Positions 27,754 through 36,329 of a DNA stretch of 64,000 bases are shown piece after piece. Source of the stretch: Halomonas sp. HL-48 (GTDB lineage Bacteria; Pseudomonadota; Gammaproteobacteria; Pseudomonadales; Halomonadaceae); assembly GCF_001314875.1 (NCBI RefSeq), contig NZ_LJZS01000015.1, forward strand, positions 23,679 to 87,678. The letters run 5' to 3'. The first letter of the stretch is position 1. Each line of letters begins with the position of its first letter. Below the pieces are notes generated by a model. That model was not told the DNA's origin. It did not search any database and saw nothing but the letters and a program-made list of their open reading frames with translations. The position numbers and the translations under genes are program-made.

Positions 27754-28818
27754 ATGCCCACCGATGTTGCCCCGTCTATTATCGAGCGTATCGCGCCGGT
27801 AGACGCAGACGCAGGCGAACGCACCCGCGCCTATCTCGATACGTTGACCAAACCGCCGGGCAGCCTGGGTGAGCTGGAAGCGCTGGCCATACAGCTGACC
27901 GCCATCACCGGAGGGCAAACGCCCAATGTGACGCCAGCCAGCGTGCTGGTATTCGCCGCGGATCACGGTGTAGCCGAAGAGGGCGTGTCCGCGTTTCCTC
28001 AGGCCGTAACGGCGCAAATGGTCGCCAATTTCGCAAGCGGCGGTGCGGCCATCAACGTCTTCGCCCGGCAGATTGGCGCGAATATCGACGTCATCGATGT
28101 GGGGGTGGCAACACCCTTGGCCGTGGCTGGCGTGACGCATGCCAAGGTACGCCCAGGCACGGCGAATATGGTGCTCGAAGACGCCATGCAAGGCGATGAA
28201 GCCCGCTCAGCGATCAATGCGGGCGTGGCCGCCGTGGAACGCGCCAGCCGCGCCGGAGCCAGGTGCATCATCGTGGGCGAGATGGGGATTGCCAATACCA
28301 CCGCCAGCAGCGCTATGCTTGCAGTGTTGACTGGTACGCCAGTGGCCCAGGTGGTGGGCGCCGGGACCGGCATCAACAGTGCCCAACAAGCCCATAAAGT
28401 AGCGGTGATCGAGCGCGCCATTCAGGCTCGCCAGGCCGACGCCGATGACCCTCTGGACGTGCTTGTTAAAGTGGGCGGCCTGGAAATCGCCGCCATGACC
28501 GGGGCCTACCTGGCCTCGGCGGCGCATCGACTGCCCGCTATCGTCGATGGTTTTATCGCCACGGTGGCGGCGCTGGTGGCGTGTCGTTTATGCCCCGCGG
28601 TGCGCGGCTATTTGGTATTTGGCCACCGCTCGGAGGAGCCCGGCCATGCCACGGCGTTGGAAGCGCTGGACGCCAAGCCGCTGCTGGCACTGGGCATGCG
28701 CCTGGGTGAGGGCAGCGGGGCGGCATTGGCCTATCCGCTGCTCCAGGCGGCTGCCGCGATGCTCAATGAGATGGCGACCTTTGCCGATGCTGGCGTTAGC
28801 GATAACGCCCGCCAATGA
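27754..28818 (+). CDS. cobT: Nicotinate-nucleotide-dimethylbenzimidazole phosphoribosyltransferase
   Basis: This 354-residue enzyme makes alpha-ribazole 5'-phosphate for the lower ligand of cobalamin. Motifs include LDTLTKPPGSLGELE, FAADHGVAEEGVSAFPQAVT, GEMGIANTTASSA, the VGAGTGI stretch and the catalytic Glu region near GYLVFGHRSEEPGH. The ATG at 27754 has TGGAG upstream; an in-frame extension to 27709 is unsupported. It starts a six-gene overlapping run of late cobalamin genes. Confidence 0.95.
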   Translation: MPTDVAPSIIERIAPVDADAGERTRAYLDTLTKPPGSLGELEALAIQLTAITGGQTPNVTPASVLVFAADHGVAEEGVSAFPQAVTAQMVANFASGGAAINVFARQIGANIDVIDVGVATPLAVAGVTHAKVRPGTANMVLEDAMQGDEARSAINAGVAAVERASRAGARCIIVGEMGIANTTASSAMLAVLTGTPVAQVVGAGTGINSAQQAHKVAVIERAIQARQADADDPLDVLVKVGGLEIAAMTGAYLASAAHRLPAIVDGFIATVAALVACRLCPAVRGYLVFGHRSEEPGHATALEALDAKPLLALGMRLGEGSGAALAYPLLQAAAAMLNEMATFADAGVSDNARQ

Positions 28819-29825
28819 TGCCGTTCAATGACTATTCTCTTATGATCCTGGTGTGGGTCGCCGTGGCGATTGTGATCGACCTGATCGTTGGGGATCCGCG
28901 CTCGCTGCCACACCCGGTGGTGATCATCGGTCGTTTTATCAGCCACTACGAGCGGCTCTGGAACAGTGGCGCTCCCAAGCAGCGGCGGCTGAGTGGCGCG
29001 CTGCTGACCCTTGTCGTGGTAGGTGGCGTATGGGGTATCAGCGTGTTAGTGCTGGCAATATTGGCGCGCTTGCACCCAGGGCTTGCGCTCATCGCGGAGC
29101 TTTGGCTGTTGTCTACCACACTCGCCATTAAAGGGTTGGCGGACGCGGGGCGCGCGATTGCCGTGCCGCTTGCCAAAGGCGATTTGCCCGCCGCTCGGCA
29201 AGCGCTTGGAATGATTGTGGGGCGTGATACCCAAAGCCTGGATGAAGCCGAAATCACCCGCGGTGCGGTTGAAACCGTGGCGGAAAACACCGTGGATGGT
29301 ATTACCGCGCCGCTGTTTTTTGCGCTGATCGGCGGCGCACCGCTGGCGCTGGCCTACAAGGCGGTGAATACGCTGGATTCGATGGTCGGTTATCGCAACG
29401 CACGCTATAACGATTTTGGCTATGCCTCCGCGAAGCTGGACGATGTGGCCAACTGGCTGCCGGCTCGCTTAACGGCGTTTTGTTTGTGGCTCGCGGGTCT
29501 GCTGTTAAGTAGTGCTGGAGGTTTACGCCTGCGCTGGCGAGGCGCGCTAAAGGGCACCTGGCGCGATGCACCGCGTCACCCAAGCCCCAACGCTGGCTGG
29601 CCGGAAGCCATGGTGGCGAGGTTGCTCGGCGTGCAACTGGGCGGCACCAACTACTATGAGGGGGTGGTTTCCTGTCTTGCGACGCTAGGCAAGCCGCTGG
29701 AGCCACTTCGGGTTGGCCATATCGACGCAACGATTCGTTTAATGCACGGTGGCTGGATGCTATTTATGCTGCTGTCCGCTGTCTTGATGGTTGCGCTGAG
29801 CCTGTTTCCCCCGAGGTTTTTATGA
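28815..29825 (+). CDS. cbiB: Adenosylcobinamide-phosphate synthase (CbiB/CobD)
   Basis: The 336-residue integral membrane enzyme attaches aminopropanol phosphate (or the threonine-derived arm) to adenosylcobyric acid. Visible family motifs are DLIVGDPRSLPHPVVIIGRFI, ETVAENTVDGITAPLFF, AYKAVNTLDSMVGYRN and RHPSPNAGWPEA. About five hydrophobic segments occur. It overlaps cobT by four bases and is followed by a four-base overlap with cobD. Confidence 0.95.
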   Translation: MMPFNDYSLMILVWVAVAIVIDLIVGDPRSLPHPVVIIGRFISHYERLWNSGAPKQRRLSGALLTLVVVGGVWGISVLVLAILARLHPGLALIAELWLLSTTLAIKGLADAGRAIAVPLAKGDLPAARQALGMIVGRDTQSLDEAEITRGAVETVAENTVDGITAPLFFALIGGAPLALAYKAVNTLDSMVGYRNARYNDFGYASAKLDDVANWLPARLTAFCLWLAGLLLSSAGGLRLRWRGALKGTWRDAPRHPSPNAGWPEAMVARLLGVQLGGTNYYEGVVSCLATLGKPLEPLRVGHIDATIRLMHGGWMLFMLLSAVLMVALSLFPPRFL

Positions 29826-30940
29826 GCACATTTACATGGCCCAGCCACGGCGGCCAAGCCGAAGCGCTATTGGCCCACTTTGGCTTGCCCGCCACTCATC
29901 GGCTGGACGATTTTAGCGCCAACCTTAATCCGTTGGGGCCACCCGCCTGGGTGCGCGACTGGTTGACCCAACAGTTGGCAGGCCTTGAGCGCTATCCGGC
30001 GCCGGACTATTCCGCGGCCCGCCACGCCATCGCCAGCCATCACCAACTGCGCCCCGAGCAGGTGCTGCTGACGAACGGCGGCGCCGAGGCGATTTTTCTT
30101 GCCGCTGCGCTACATGCCTGGCAGCGTGCGGCGATTATAACGCCAAGCTTTGGTGAATACGCCCGTGCTTGCTGCGCCCACCGGCTCTCAATCGTTGAGA
30201 TCGCGCTGCCCGCGCCGGACTTTGACCTGGATGTGGATACGCTGTTGGCAAGGCTTAATGATATCGATGTGCTGTTTCTGTGTCGGCCCAATAATCCCAC
30301 GGCGACACTGATCGATACCTCGACCATGGAGATACTGCTGGATTACACGGCTTGGGCGGGCTGCCGGGTGGTGGTCGATGAAGCCTTTATCGATATGGTG
30401 AGCGATACGCAGCAGGCGGTATCGCTGGTGCCGCTGTTAGATCGCTATCCGCATCTGATTGTGCTGCGCTCGATGACCAAGTTTTATACGCTGCCGGGGC
30501 TACGGTTAGGCTATCTGCTGGCGGATGAAGCCACTATTCATGCGGCACAGACCCACCAGCCGCCCTGGAGCGTGAATCACCTAGCGGCGGAGCTGGTTGC
30601 ACCGCTGCTGGCGGACGGTGCCTTTACCCGCCGCACCCAGCGCTGGTTAGCCAGCGAGCGGCGCCCTATGGAGCAAGCGCTGGCCCAATTGGGGCTTGAG
30701 GTGGTGCCAAGCCAGGCGTGCTTCTTTCTTCTTCGCCCTGATGCCGAGCTACGCGCCGTAGGCATCTCCAGCGACGTGCTATTTGAGCGGCTGCTGCGCC
30801 AGGGGGTGTTGGTGCGCCATACGCATAACTTTACCGGACTCGATGGCGACTGGCTGCGTGTAGCCCTGCGCGATGCACCTGCTAATCATCGGCTAGTGAG
30901 CGTGCTTAAAACAGTAACTGCCAAAACAGGTGCTGCATGA
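29822..30940 (+). CDS. cobD: Threonine-phosphate decarboxylase
   Basis: This 372-residue PLP-dependent class I/II aminotransferase-fold enzyme makes (R)-1-amino-2-propanol phosphate. It shows DFSANLNPLGPP, LTNGGAEAIFLAA, CRPNNPTATLI, VVDEAFIDM and the PLP-binding Lys in LRSMTKFYTLPGLRLGY. It sits between cbiB and cobU with four-base overlaps on both sides. Naming follows Salmonella; the same protein is CobC in pseudomonads. Histidinol-phosphate aminotransferase is the nearest paralogue, but operon context favours this role. Confidence 0.92.
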   Translation: MSTFTWPSHGGQAEALLAHFGLPATHRLDDFSANLNPLGPPAWVRDWLTQQLAGLERYPAPDYSAARHAIASHHQLRPEQVLLTNGGAEAIFLAAALHAWQRAAIITPSFGEYARACCAHRLSIVEIALPAPDFDLDVDTLLARLNDIDVLFLCRPNNPTATLIDTSTMEILLDYTAWAGCRVVVDEAFIDMVSDTQQAVSLVPLLDRYPHLIVLRSMTKFYTLPGLRLGYLLADEATIHAAQTHQPPWSVNHLAAELVAPLLADGAFTRRTQRWLASERRPMEQALAQLGLEVVPSQACFFLLRPDAELRAVGISSDVLFERLLRQGVLVRHTHNFTGLDGDWLRVALRDAPANHRLVSVLKTVTAKTGAA

Positions 30941-31506
30941 TTGTCTTTATAAGCGGCGGGGCACGCTCCGGTAAAAGCGATGTAGCCGAGCAGTGGGTAG
31001 TGGATGCCGCGGGCAGCGCAGCTTGCTACTACCTGGCCACTGCCAAGGTCACGGATGACGAAATGGCCGAGCGAGTGGCCCGCCATCGCCAGTCCAGAGA
31101 CGAGCAGAGGCAAACCGCTCAGTGGAAGACTATCGAAGCGCCGCTGGCGATTGATCAGGCGCTCTCTGAAGTGCCCGATGGCAGTGCCGTGCTACTGGAC
31201 TGCCTGACGCTGTGGGCCAGCCAGGTGCTGTACGCCAGCGAGCTTAGCGAAGATCAGGGCCTGGCGCTGCTGACCGACAGTGTGACGAATGCCCGAGCGC
31301 GTAACGTGCACCTAGTGATTGTGTCGAATGATATCAACGAATCGCTGCCGCCCAATGATACTGAGACCTGGCGTTATCTCGCCTTTCTCCAGCGCGCCCA
31401 CCGCTGGCTGGCCGCCGAGGCCGACGCCGTTGTTGAGGTAATCGCGGGCTGCGCCCTGAACTGGAAACCTGAGCAGGGGAAACCCCAAAAGGAGCGGTTG
31501 CTGTGA
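30937..31506 (+). CDS. cobU: Adenosylcobinamide kinase/guanylyltransferase, variant C-terminus
   Basis: The 189-residue protein has the P-loop GGARSGKS (residues 6-13), YLATAKVTDDEMAERVARHR with the expected guanylylated His, WKTIEAP and LLDCLTLWASQVL, all typical of CobU/CobP. The usual NEVGxGIVP motif is replaced by SNDINESLPPND, and the C-terminal half diverges. It probably still phosphorylates cobinamide, but the nucleotidyl transfer step may be affected. A second, complementary CobU-like gene lies 1.3 kb downstream. Confidence 0.87.
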   Translation: MIVFISGGARSGKSDVAEQWVVDAAGSAACYYLATAKVTDDEMAERVARHRQSRDEQRQTAQWKTIEAPLAIDQALSEVPDGSAVLLDCLTLWASQVLYASELSEDQGLALLTDSVTNARARNVHLVIVSNDINESLPPNDTETWRYLAFLQRAHRWLAAEADAVVEVIAGCALNWKPEQGKPQKERLL

Positions 31507-32273
31507 AAAACGCTCTGTTTGGGCTGGTGCTGGCGTTGCAGTTTCTGACCCGAATCCCCATTCCCATCGCCAGCCCCTGGACGCCTGAAACCCGACGCTG
31601 GGCGGTGCGCGCCTACCCGCTTGTCGGTCTGCTCATCGGCAGCGTGTTGGTGCTGGTGGCATTTGCCATGCACAACGTCCCCACGCCGATCACCGCGCTG
31701 GCGCTGCTGAGCCTTTGGGTCGCGCTTTCCGGCGGGCTGCACCTGGATGGCGTCATGGATATCGCCGATGCGCTGGGCAGCAATCAGCCGCTGACGCGCC
31801 GTTGGGAAATCATCAAAGACCCGCAGATCGGCAGCTTCGGCATGCTGGCGCTAGTGTTTCTGCTTGCCTGGAAGGGCGTGCTGCTGTGGGCATTACTTAC
31901 CTACCAGGCGCCGCTCTGGTGGCTGCTGGTGGTGCCCGCGCTGGGGCGCTGGGCAGGCGTTGCCTTGCTTGTCCTGACGCCCTGCGCCCAGCAAAAGGGT
32001 TTGGCCTGGAGTTGGCAGCAGTCGCTTAGCGGTCAGGACGTGGCCCTGGCGCTGGTGCCGCTCGCGTTGATGGCGCTGCTGGCACCCTCGCTTGTACTGA
32101 TTGGGCTTGCGGCGGCGGTCTTTGTGGCGCTTTCGCGCGTGTTTATGTTGCGACTGTTTAACGGCATCAACGGCGATATGGTCGGTGCCACCATTGAAGG
32201 AGGAGAGCTTTGGCTACTGATCTTACTGTGGAGCTGGTGGCAGTTCGCCACGGTATCACCGCCTGGAATTTAG
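31503..32273 (+). CDS. cobS: Adenosylcobinamide-GDP ribazoletransferase
   Basis: This 256-residue inner-membrane enzyme joins adenosylcobinamide-GDP to alpha-ribazole. It begins LFGLVLALQFLTRIPIP and carries the family motifs GLHLDGVMDIADALGS and IKDPQIGSFGMLAL, then several hydrophobic helices and the NGINGDMVGATIE signature. It overlaps cobU by four bases and its 3' end overlaps the next gene by 64 bases. Confidence 0.94.
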   Translation: MKNALFGLVLALQFLTRIPIPIASPWTPETRRWAVRAYPLVGLLIGSVLVLVAFAMHNVPTPITALALLSLWVALSGGLHLDGVMDIADALGSNQPLTRRWEIIKDPQIGSFGMLALVFLLAWKGVLLWALLTYQAPLWWLLVVPALGRWAGVALLVLTPCAQQKGLAWSWQQSLSGQDVALALVPLALMALLAPSLVLIGLAAAVFVALSRVFMLRLFNGINGDMVGATIEGGELWLLILLWSWWQFATVSPPGI

Positions 32274-32863
32274 CGCGCCGCTACCAGGGCCAGCGCGATA
32301 TCCCGCTGCTGTTTCCCGATGCCGAGGCGGGGCTTTTGGCGCTGCGTGAAGCGCTGATGAATGAGCGTTTCGATGCCATTTATTCAAGTGACTTGAACCG
32401 CTGCCAACAAACGCTTGAGTGGATCCAAGCCGCGAAAGAGGGCGTGCCGGTTGCGCTGGAGCCGCGTCTACGTGAACTCGACTTTGGCGAGTATGAAGGC
32501 AAGGTGTATGACGAACTCAAAGACCTGCCCCATTACCGCGCCTGGATCGACAGCGTCGGCGAGCTGCAAATCCCTGGCGGCGAATCGGCCGCTCACCTGC
32601 GCGCGCGCCTGGAAGCCTGGCTGCATGATGTGGCCGTGAATGCCCAGCAAGGCAGCCAGCGCAAAATTCTGGCCGTCACCCACGGCGGCGTGATCCGCGA
32701 ACTGCGCCGTCGCTTTGAAACCATTCATTTCTGGGATGGCTCGGTAAGTCAGGCTCAAGGCAGGCGCTGGACGCTCACTTATCACACCGATGCGAATGGC
32801 AAAGGAGATTGGCAATGCAGCTCTTCATCGGCGGTGCCTGCGCAGGTAAACGCGACGTCGTAA
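32210..32863 (+). CDS. cobC: Alpha-ribazole phosphatase (histidine phosphatase family)
   Basis: The 217-residue protein has the phosphohistidine motif AVRHGITAWNLARRYQGQ and the second catalytic His in AVTHGGVIRELRRRF, with LDFGEYEG between. It would remove phosphate from alpha-ribazole phosphate or adenosylcobalamin phosphate. A TTG start at 32210 is chosen because AAGGAGGAG lies just upstream; this makes an unusual 64-base overlap with cobS. Confidence 0.87.
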   Translation: MATDLTVELVAVRHGITAWNLARRYQGQRDIPLLFPDAEAGLLALREALMNERFDAIYSSDLNRCQQTLEWIQAAKEGVPVALEPRLRELDFGEYEGKVYDELKDLPHYRAWIDSVGELQIPGGESAAHLRARLEAWLHDVAVNAQQGSQRKILAVTHGGVIRELRRRFETIHFWDGSVSQAQGRRWTLTYHTDANGKGDWQCSSSSAVPAQVNATS

Positions 32864-33240
32864 CGGCTCGCTTTCCCGATGCCGTATGGTATCGGCTTGC
32901 GCCGGAGCAGCGGCTGGATGCGTGTCAACAAACGCTGCTTGCCGATACGCCGTTGGTGATCACTGGCGTGTTGGAGTGGCTCGAAGCCGCATCAGGAAGT
33001 ATGCAAAACGATGCGTTCCGCGAGCAATGGCAGAGGGATATGACCGGCCTCTACCAGCGCGCCAGCCAGATAAACGCACCGTTGATTATCATCGCCCACG
33101 AAGTTGGCTGTGGCATCGTGCCCATGCAGCCCGAACAACGCCGCCTGCGCGATCTCAATGGCTGGTTCGTGCAAGACGCTACCCGTCAAGCCGACCAGGT
33201 TTGGTATGTACGCCATGGGTTGGTGCAGTTGATTAAGTAG
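32815..33240 (+). CDS. Degenerate second CobU-like protein
   Basis: This 141-residue protein opens with MQLFIGGACAGKRD, a relative of the CobU P-loop, and has HEVGCGIVPMQPEQRRLRDLNGWF, which matches the CobU motif NEVGxGIVP...FRD. The central part holding the guanylylated His and the DCLTLW motif is missing, making it about 40 residues shorter than CobU. AAGGAG precedes the ATG. It overlaps cobC by 49 bases, so it belongs to the operon. Whether it complements the variant CobU or has another job is unknown. Confidence 0.75.
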   Translation: MQLFIGGACAGKRDVVTARFPDAVWYRLAPEQRLDACQQTLLADTPLVITGVLEWLEAASGSMQNDAFREQWQRDMTGLYQRASQINAPLIIIAHEVGCGIVPMQPEQRRLRDLNGWFVQDATRQADQVWYVRHGLVQLIK

Positions 33241-33292
33241 TTTGCCCGGCTTTTTATCACGATAGCGTGGGCGAATTTTTGCCTGTTTTGTA

Positions 33293-33323
33293 AGCGATTT
33301 CTTACGCGGTGTAAGAGATCGCT
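33293..33323. repeat. 13-bp hairpin before vgrG
   Basis: AGCGATTTCTTAC (33293-33305) pairs with GTAAGAGATCGCT (33311-33323) with one G-U pair and a 5-base loop. No T-run follows. It marks the boundary between the cobalamin operon and the type VI island and may be an operator or RNA structure. Confidence 0.5.
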
Positions 33324-33411
33324 GTGACTTGTCCTAAATGGGTTGTGCTTCGCTTCTAGCTCGCTATTCTGATCGTTTTTATTAGCAGTTGACGATCCAG
33401 GGAGCGGGATT

Positions 33412-35523
33412 ATGTCTGACAGGATGGGGGCGCATAAGACAGGCCTGCAATTCACACTAACGCTACCTGGGGTGGACGATATCGCGGTGATCGACTTCAC
33501 CCACCGCGAAGCGCTCTCCCAACCCTTCGAGCTGGCGCTGAACCTTGCCAGCCGCGACGGCAGTCTAGATGCCGCTGCGCTGCTGGATCGCGAGGCGTCA
33601 CTGACTATCTGGCAGGACGGTGAACCGCTGCGCCGGGTGCACGGCATCGTCAGCGAGTTCGGCCGGGGTGATCGCGGCCACCGGCGCACCTTCTACTCGC
33701 TGGTGCTGCGCCCGGCACTGTGGCGGCTTTCCCTGCGCCACAACTCGCGCATCTTCCAGAAAGTCGACCCGCTCACTATCATCAATACCCTGTGCGATGA
33801 GCGCGGCATCCGCGACGTGGCCTTTGCGGTCACACGTGAGCTCCCCGAGCGCGAGTACTGCGTGCAGTACCGCGAGACCGACCTCGCCTTTATCGAGCGC
33901 CTTGCCGCCGAAGAGGGGCTGTTTTACTTTCATGAGTTCGAGGATAGTGACAACGGCGCCCATCGGCTGGTGTTTGCTGATGACCCACAGCTACTCACTA
34001 GCCTCGGCGAACGTACCTATCACAGCCGGGCCGGAGGCACCGCGCCCACACGCCATGTGCGCAAACTCAGCCATACCGCGAGGGTGGCAAGCTCGTCCGC
34101 CACACTGAAAGACTACAGCTTTAAAAACCCCGCCTATGCTCAATTGCACGACCACCTGGGCCGTGATGTAGAAGACCATGGACAGCAGGTGGACTACGAA
34201 CACTACGACTACCCCGGCCGCTATAAGCAGGATGCCTCCGGCGAGCCCTTTACCCGCATTCGCCTGGAACAGCTGCGCCGCGAGGCGATCACTGCCAGCG
34301 CCGAAAGTGACCTGCCCGAACTCGCCCCCGGCCTGCGCTTTAGCCTGACCGACCACGACACCGACAGCCTCAACCGCGACTGGCAGGCCATCGAAGTACG
34401 TCATGTCGGCGAGCAGCCCCAGGCGCTGGAAGAGGACGGCATAGTCCTTAAAGAGAGCCAATCAGACAGTGCCGGGATGACCCGCTACCACAACCAGGTC
34501 ACGCTGATCCCCGGCGATGCCCCCTGGCGCGCCACGCCCAACCCCAAACCGTGCGTCGATGGCCCTCAAGTGGCCTTCGTGGTTGGCCCGGAAGGCGAAG
34601 AGATTCACTGCGACGACCACGGCCGGGTCAAAGTGCAGTTCCCCTGGGACCGCTACGCCGAACCCAACGAAACGGCAAGTTGCTGGGTGCGGGTCGCCCA
34701 AGGCTGGGCGGGCGGCAGCTACGGCAGTATCGCCATCCCCCGCATTGGCCACGAAGTCATCGTCTCGTTTCTGGAAGGCGACCCGGATCAGCCCTTAATC
34801 ACCGGGCGCACCTACCACGCCGTCAACACCGCGCCCTACCCGCTGCCGGAACACAAGACCCGCACGGTGCTGCGCACCCAAAGCCACAAGGCCGAAGGCT
34901 TCAACGAACTGCGCTTTGAAGACGAAGCCGGCGAAGAACAAATCTGGCTCCACGCCCAGAAAGACCTGGAACTGCTCACGCTCAACGACCGTATTGAAGA
35001 GATCCGCAACGACAGCTTCTTGAAGGTCAATAACGACCGCATCAGCGAGGTCGACAACGACGACCACCGCACGGTACACGGCAACCGTTTCGAGCACACC
35101 GAAGGCCAGCAGCACCTCACCGTCGACGGCACTCTGCACATCAATGCAGGCCAGGCCTGGCTCAGCGAAAGCGGCCGCGAGCTGCACATCAAAGCGGGCC
35201 ACAAGGTGGTGCTGGAAGCGGATAGCGAATTAACCCTCAACGCCGGGGGAAGTTTCCTCAAGCTGGACGGCAGCGGCGTCACCATGGTGGGCCCCAACGT
35301 CAAAGTAAACGCAGGCGGCAGCCCCGGCAATGGCAGTGGTCAGGCGGTAGAAAGCCCGTTACTGCCAGGGCATGCGGTGGCGGCGGTGCATGAGGCGATA
35401 CCGCCTACTTCTCTGCCCAAACTCAAGGATTACCAGCTAAGCGAAGCGGCCATCATGCCGCTCTGCGGCAAGATCAACGATACTCAGTGCAGCCGCGAGG
35501 ATTGTCCATGTCTGGCTGGTTAA
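33412..35523 (+). CDS. vgrG: Type VI secretion spike protein VgrG
   Basis: The 703-residue protein has the gp27-like N-terminal part (FTLTLPGVDDIAVIDFTHRE, YCVQYRETDLAFIERLAAEEGLFYFHEF), the gp5 OB-fold region (GRVKVQFPWDRYAE, SCWVRVAQGWAGGSYG, IPRIGHEVIVSFLEGDPDQP) and a repeat-rich needle (EIRNDSFLKVNNDRI, VNNDRISEVDNDDH). The last 60 residues form a tail with four Cys (CGKINDTQCSREDCPCL). No enzymatic C-terminal domain is seen, so cargo is probably carried by the downstream genes through the DUF4123 adaptor. No other T6SS structural gene is in the window. Confidence 0.95.
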   Translation: MSDRMGAHKTGLQFTLTLPGVDDIAVIDFTHREALSQPFELALNLASRDGSLDAAALLDREASLTIWQDGEPLRRVHGIVSEFGRGDRGHRRTFYSLVLRPALWRLSLRHNSRIFQKVDPLTIINTLCDERGIRDVAFAVTRELPEREYCVQYRETDLAFIERLAAEEGLFYFHEFEDSDNGAHRLVFADDPQLLTSLGERTYHSRAGGTAPTRHVRKLSHTARVASSSATLKDYSFKNPAYAQLHDHLGRDVEDHGQQVDYEHYDYPGRYKQDASGEPFTRIRLEQLRREAITASAESDLPELAPGLRFSLTDHDTDSLNRDWQAIEVRHVGEQPQALEEDGIVLKESQSDSAGMTRYHNQVTLIPGDAPWRATPNPKPCVDGPQVAFVVGPEGEEIHCDDHGRVKVQFPWDRYAEPNETASCWVRVAQGWAGGSYGSIAIPRIGHEVIVSFLEGDPDQPLITGRTYHAVNTAPYPLPEHKTRTVLRTQSHKAEGFNELRFEDEAGEEQIWLHAQKDLELLTLNDRIEEIRNDSFLKVNNDRISEVDNDDHRTVHGNRFEHTEGQQHLTVDGTLHINAGQAWLSESGRELHIKAGHKVVLEADSELTLNAGGSFLKLDGSGVTMVGPNVKVNAGGSPGNGSGQAVESPLLPGHAVAAVHEAIPPTSLPKLKDYQLSEAAIMPLCGKINDTQCSREDCPCLAG

Positions 35524-36329
35524 ACCAACTTACAGAACGGTGTTACCCGGCGGACAACCTGTCGGGGAGGGTGACTGGCCAGCGTGGCTTTGTCGTGCTC
35601 GATCAGCGCCGGGCACCTGAACAGTGCTGGCCTTTACTGGATATGCCTGGCAAATATAATTTCATCACCCTGTTTGCCGGTACGACGTTAGCTCCATTGA
35701 ACGACGCCAGTCCCTGGCTATTCGAGATAGAGCCAAGCAGTGACGCCTGGCATTACGCCGAAAAACTCTGCCAGCAGCGCTTGGGATGGGTATGTCAGCC
35801 ACAGACAGATCAATGCCTACAAAGCTTTGCTGACCATTTACGAGCCCTTTTTGTGCTGAATGACTCGCTCGGCGGGAAATCATTGATCAACCTGCAGCAA
35901 CCCGCCGTATGGACAGCGCTTCTTGCTAGCGCACCGGTCAGCGTTTACTCCCACTGGTTAAGCCCGCTACATCAGGTGGCCACCCCCACGCCCCAAGGCC
36001 AGTGGTTGATATGGCAGGCCGATAAGCCAACGTCCCTCGCTTCTGACCGCTGGCAGCTTAACCCCGAGATGGAAGCTGCGTTGCATGAAAGTCAGCAGGC
36101 GTGGTGGTTGAGCCGTATGACGAAGACACCGCTAGCTTCTTTGCCTAATACTTGGTTGGCACGGATGGTAGCTGCCATGCAAGCAGGCATCAGTCGTTCT
36201 GATCATTTAAAGCGGTTATTACCCATTATTACGGATGAAGGCGGTAAGCTGAATGTCCAGATAAACGACATTCTGAATACCTCGCTGCCTTCCCGCCAAA
36301 AAGTACAGCAGCTGGAGCGTCTGGTATGA
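35508..36329 (+). CDS. DUF4123 effector adaptor (T6SS chaperone)
   Basis: This 273-residue protein resembles DUF4123 proteins, which load effectors on VgrG. Visible features include FVVLDQRRAPEQCW near the start, SPWLFEIEP and WLSPLHQVATPTPQGQWLIW. The ATG at 35508 (GAGG upstream) overlaps the vgrG end by 16 bases, and the stop overlaps the next start by four bases. This order, vgrG-DUF4123-large ORF, is the classic arrangement for adaptor-dependent effectors. Confidence 0.82.
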   Translation: MSGWLNQLTERCYPADNLSGRVTGQRGFVVLDQRRAPEQCWPLLDMPGKYNFITLFAGTTLAPLNDASPWLFEIEPSSDAWHYAEKLCQQRLGWVCQPQTDQCLQSFADHLRALFVLNDSLGGKSLINLQQPAVWTALLASAPVSVYSHWLSPLHQVATPTPQGQWLIWQADKPTSLASDRWQLNPEMEAALHESQQAWWLSRMTKTPLASLPNTWLARMVAAMQAGISRSDHLKRLLPIITDEGGKLNVQINDILNTSLPSRQKVQQLERLV

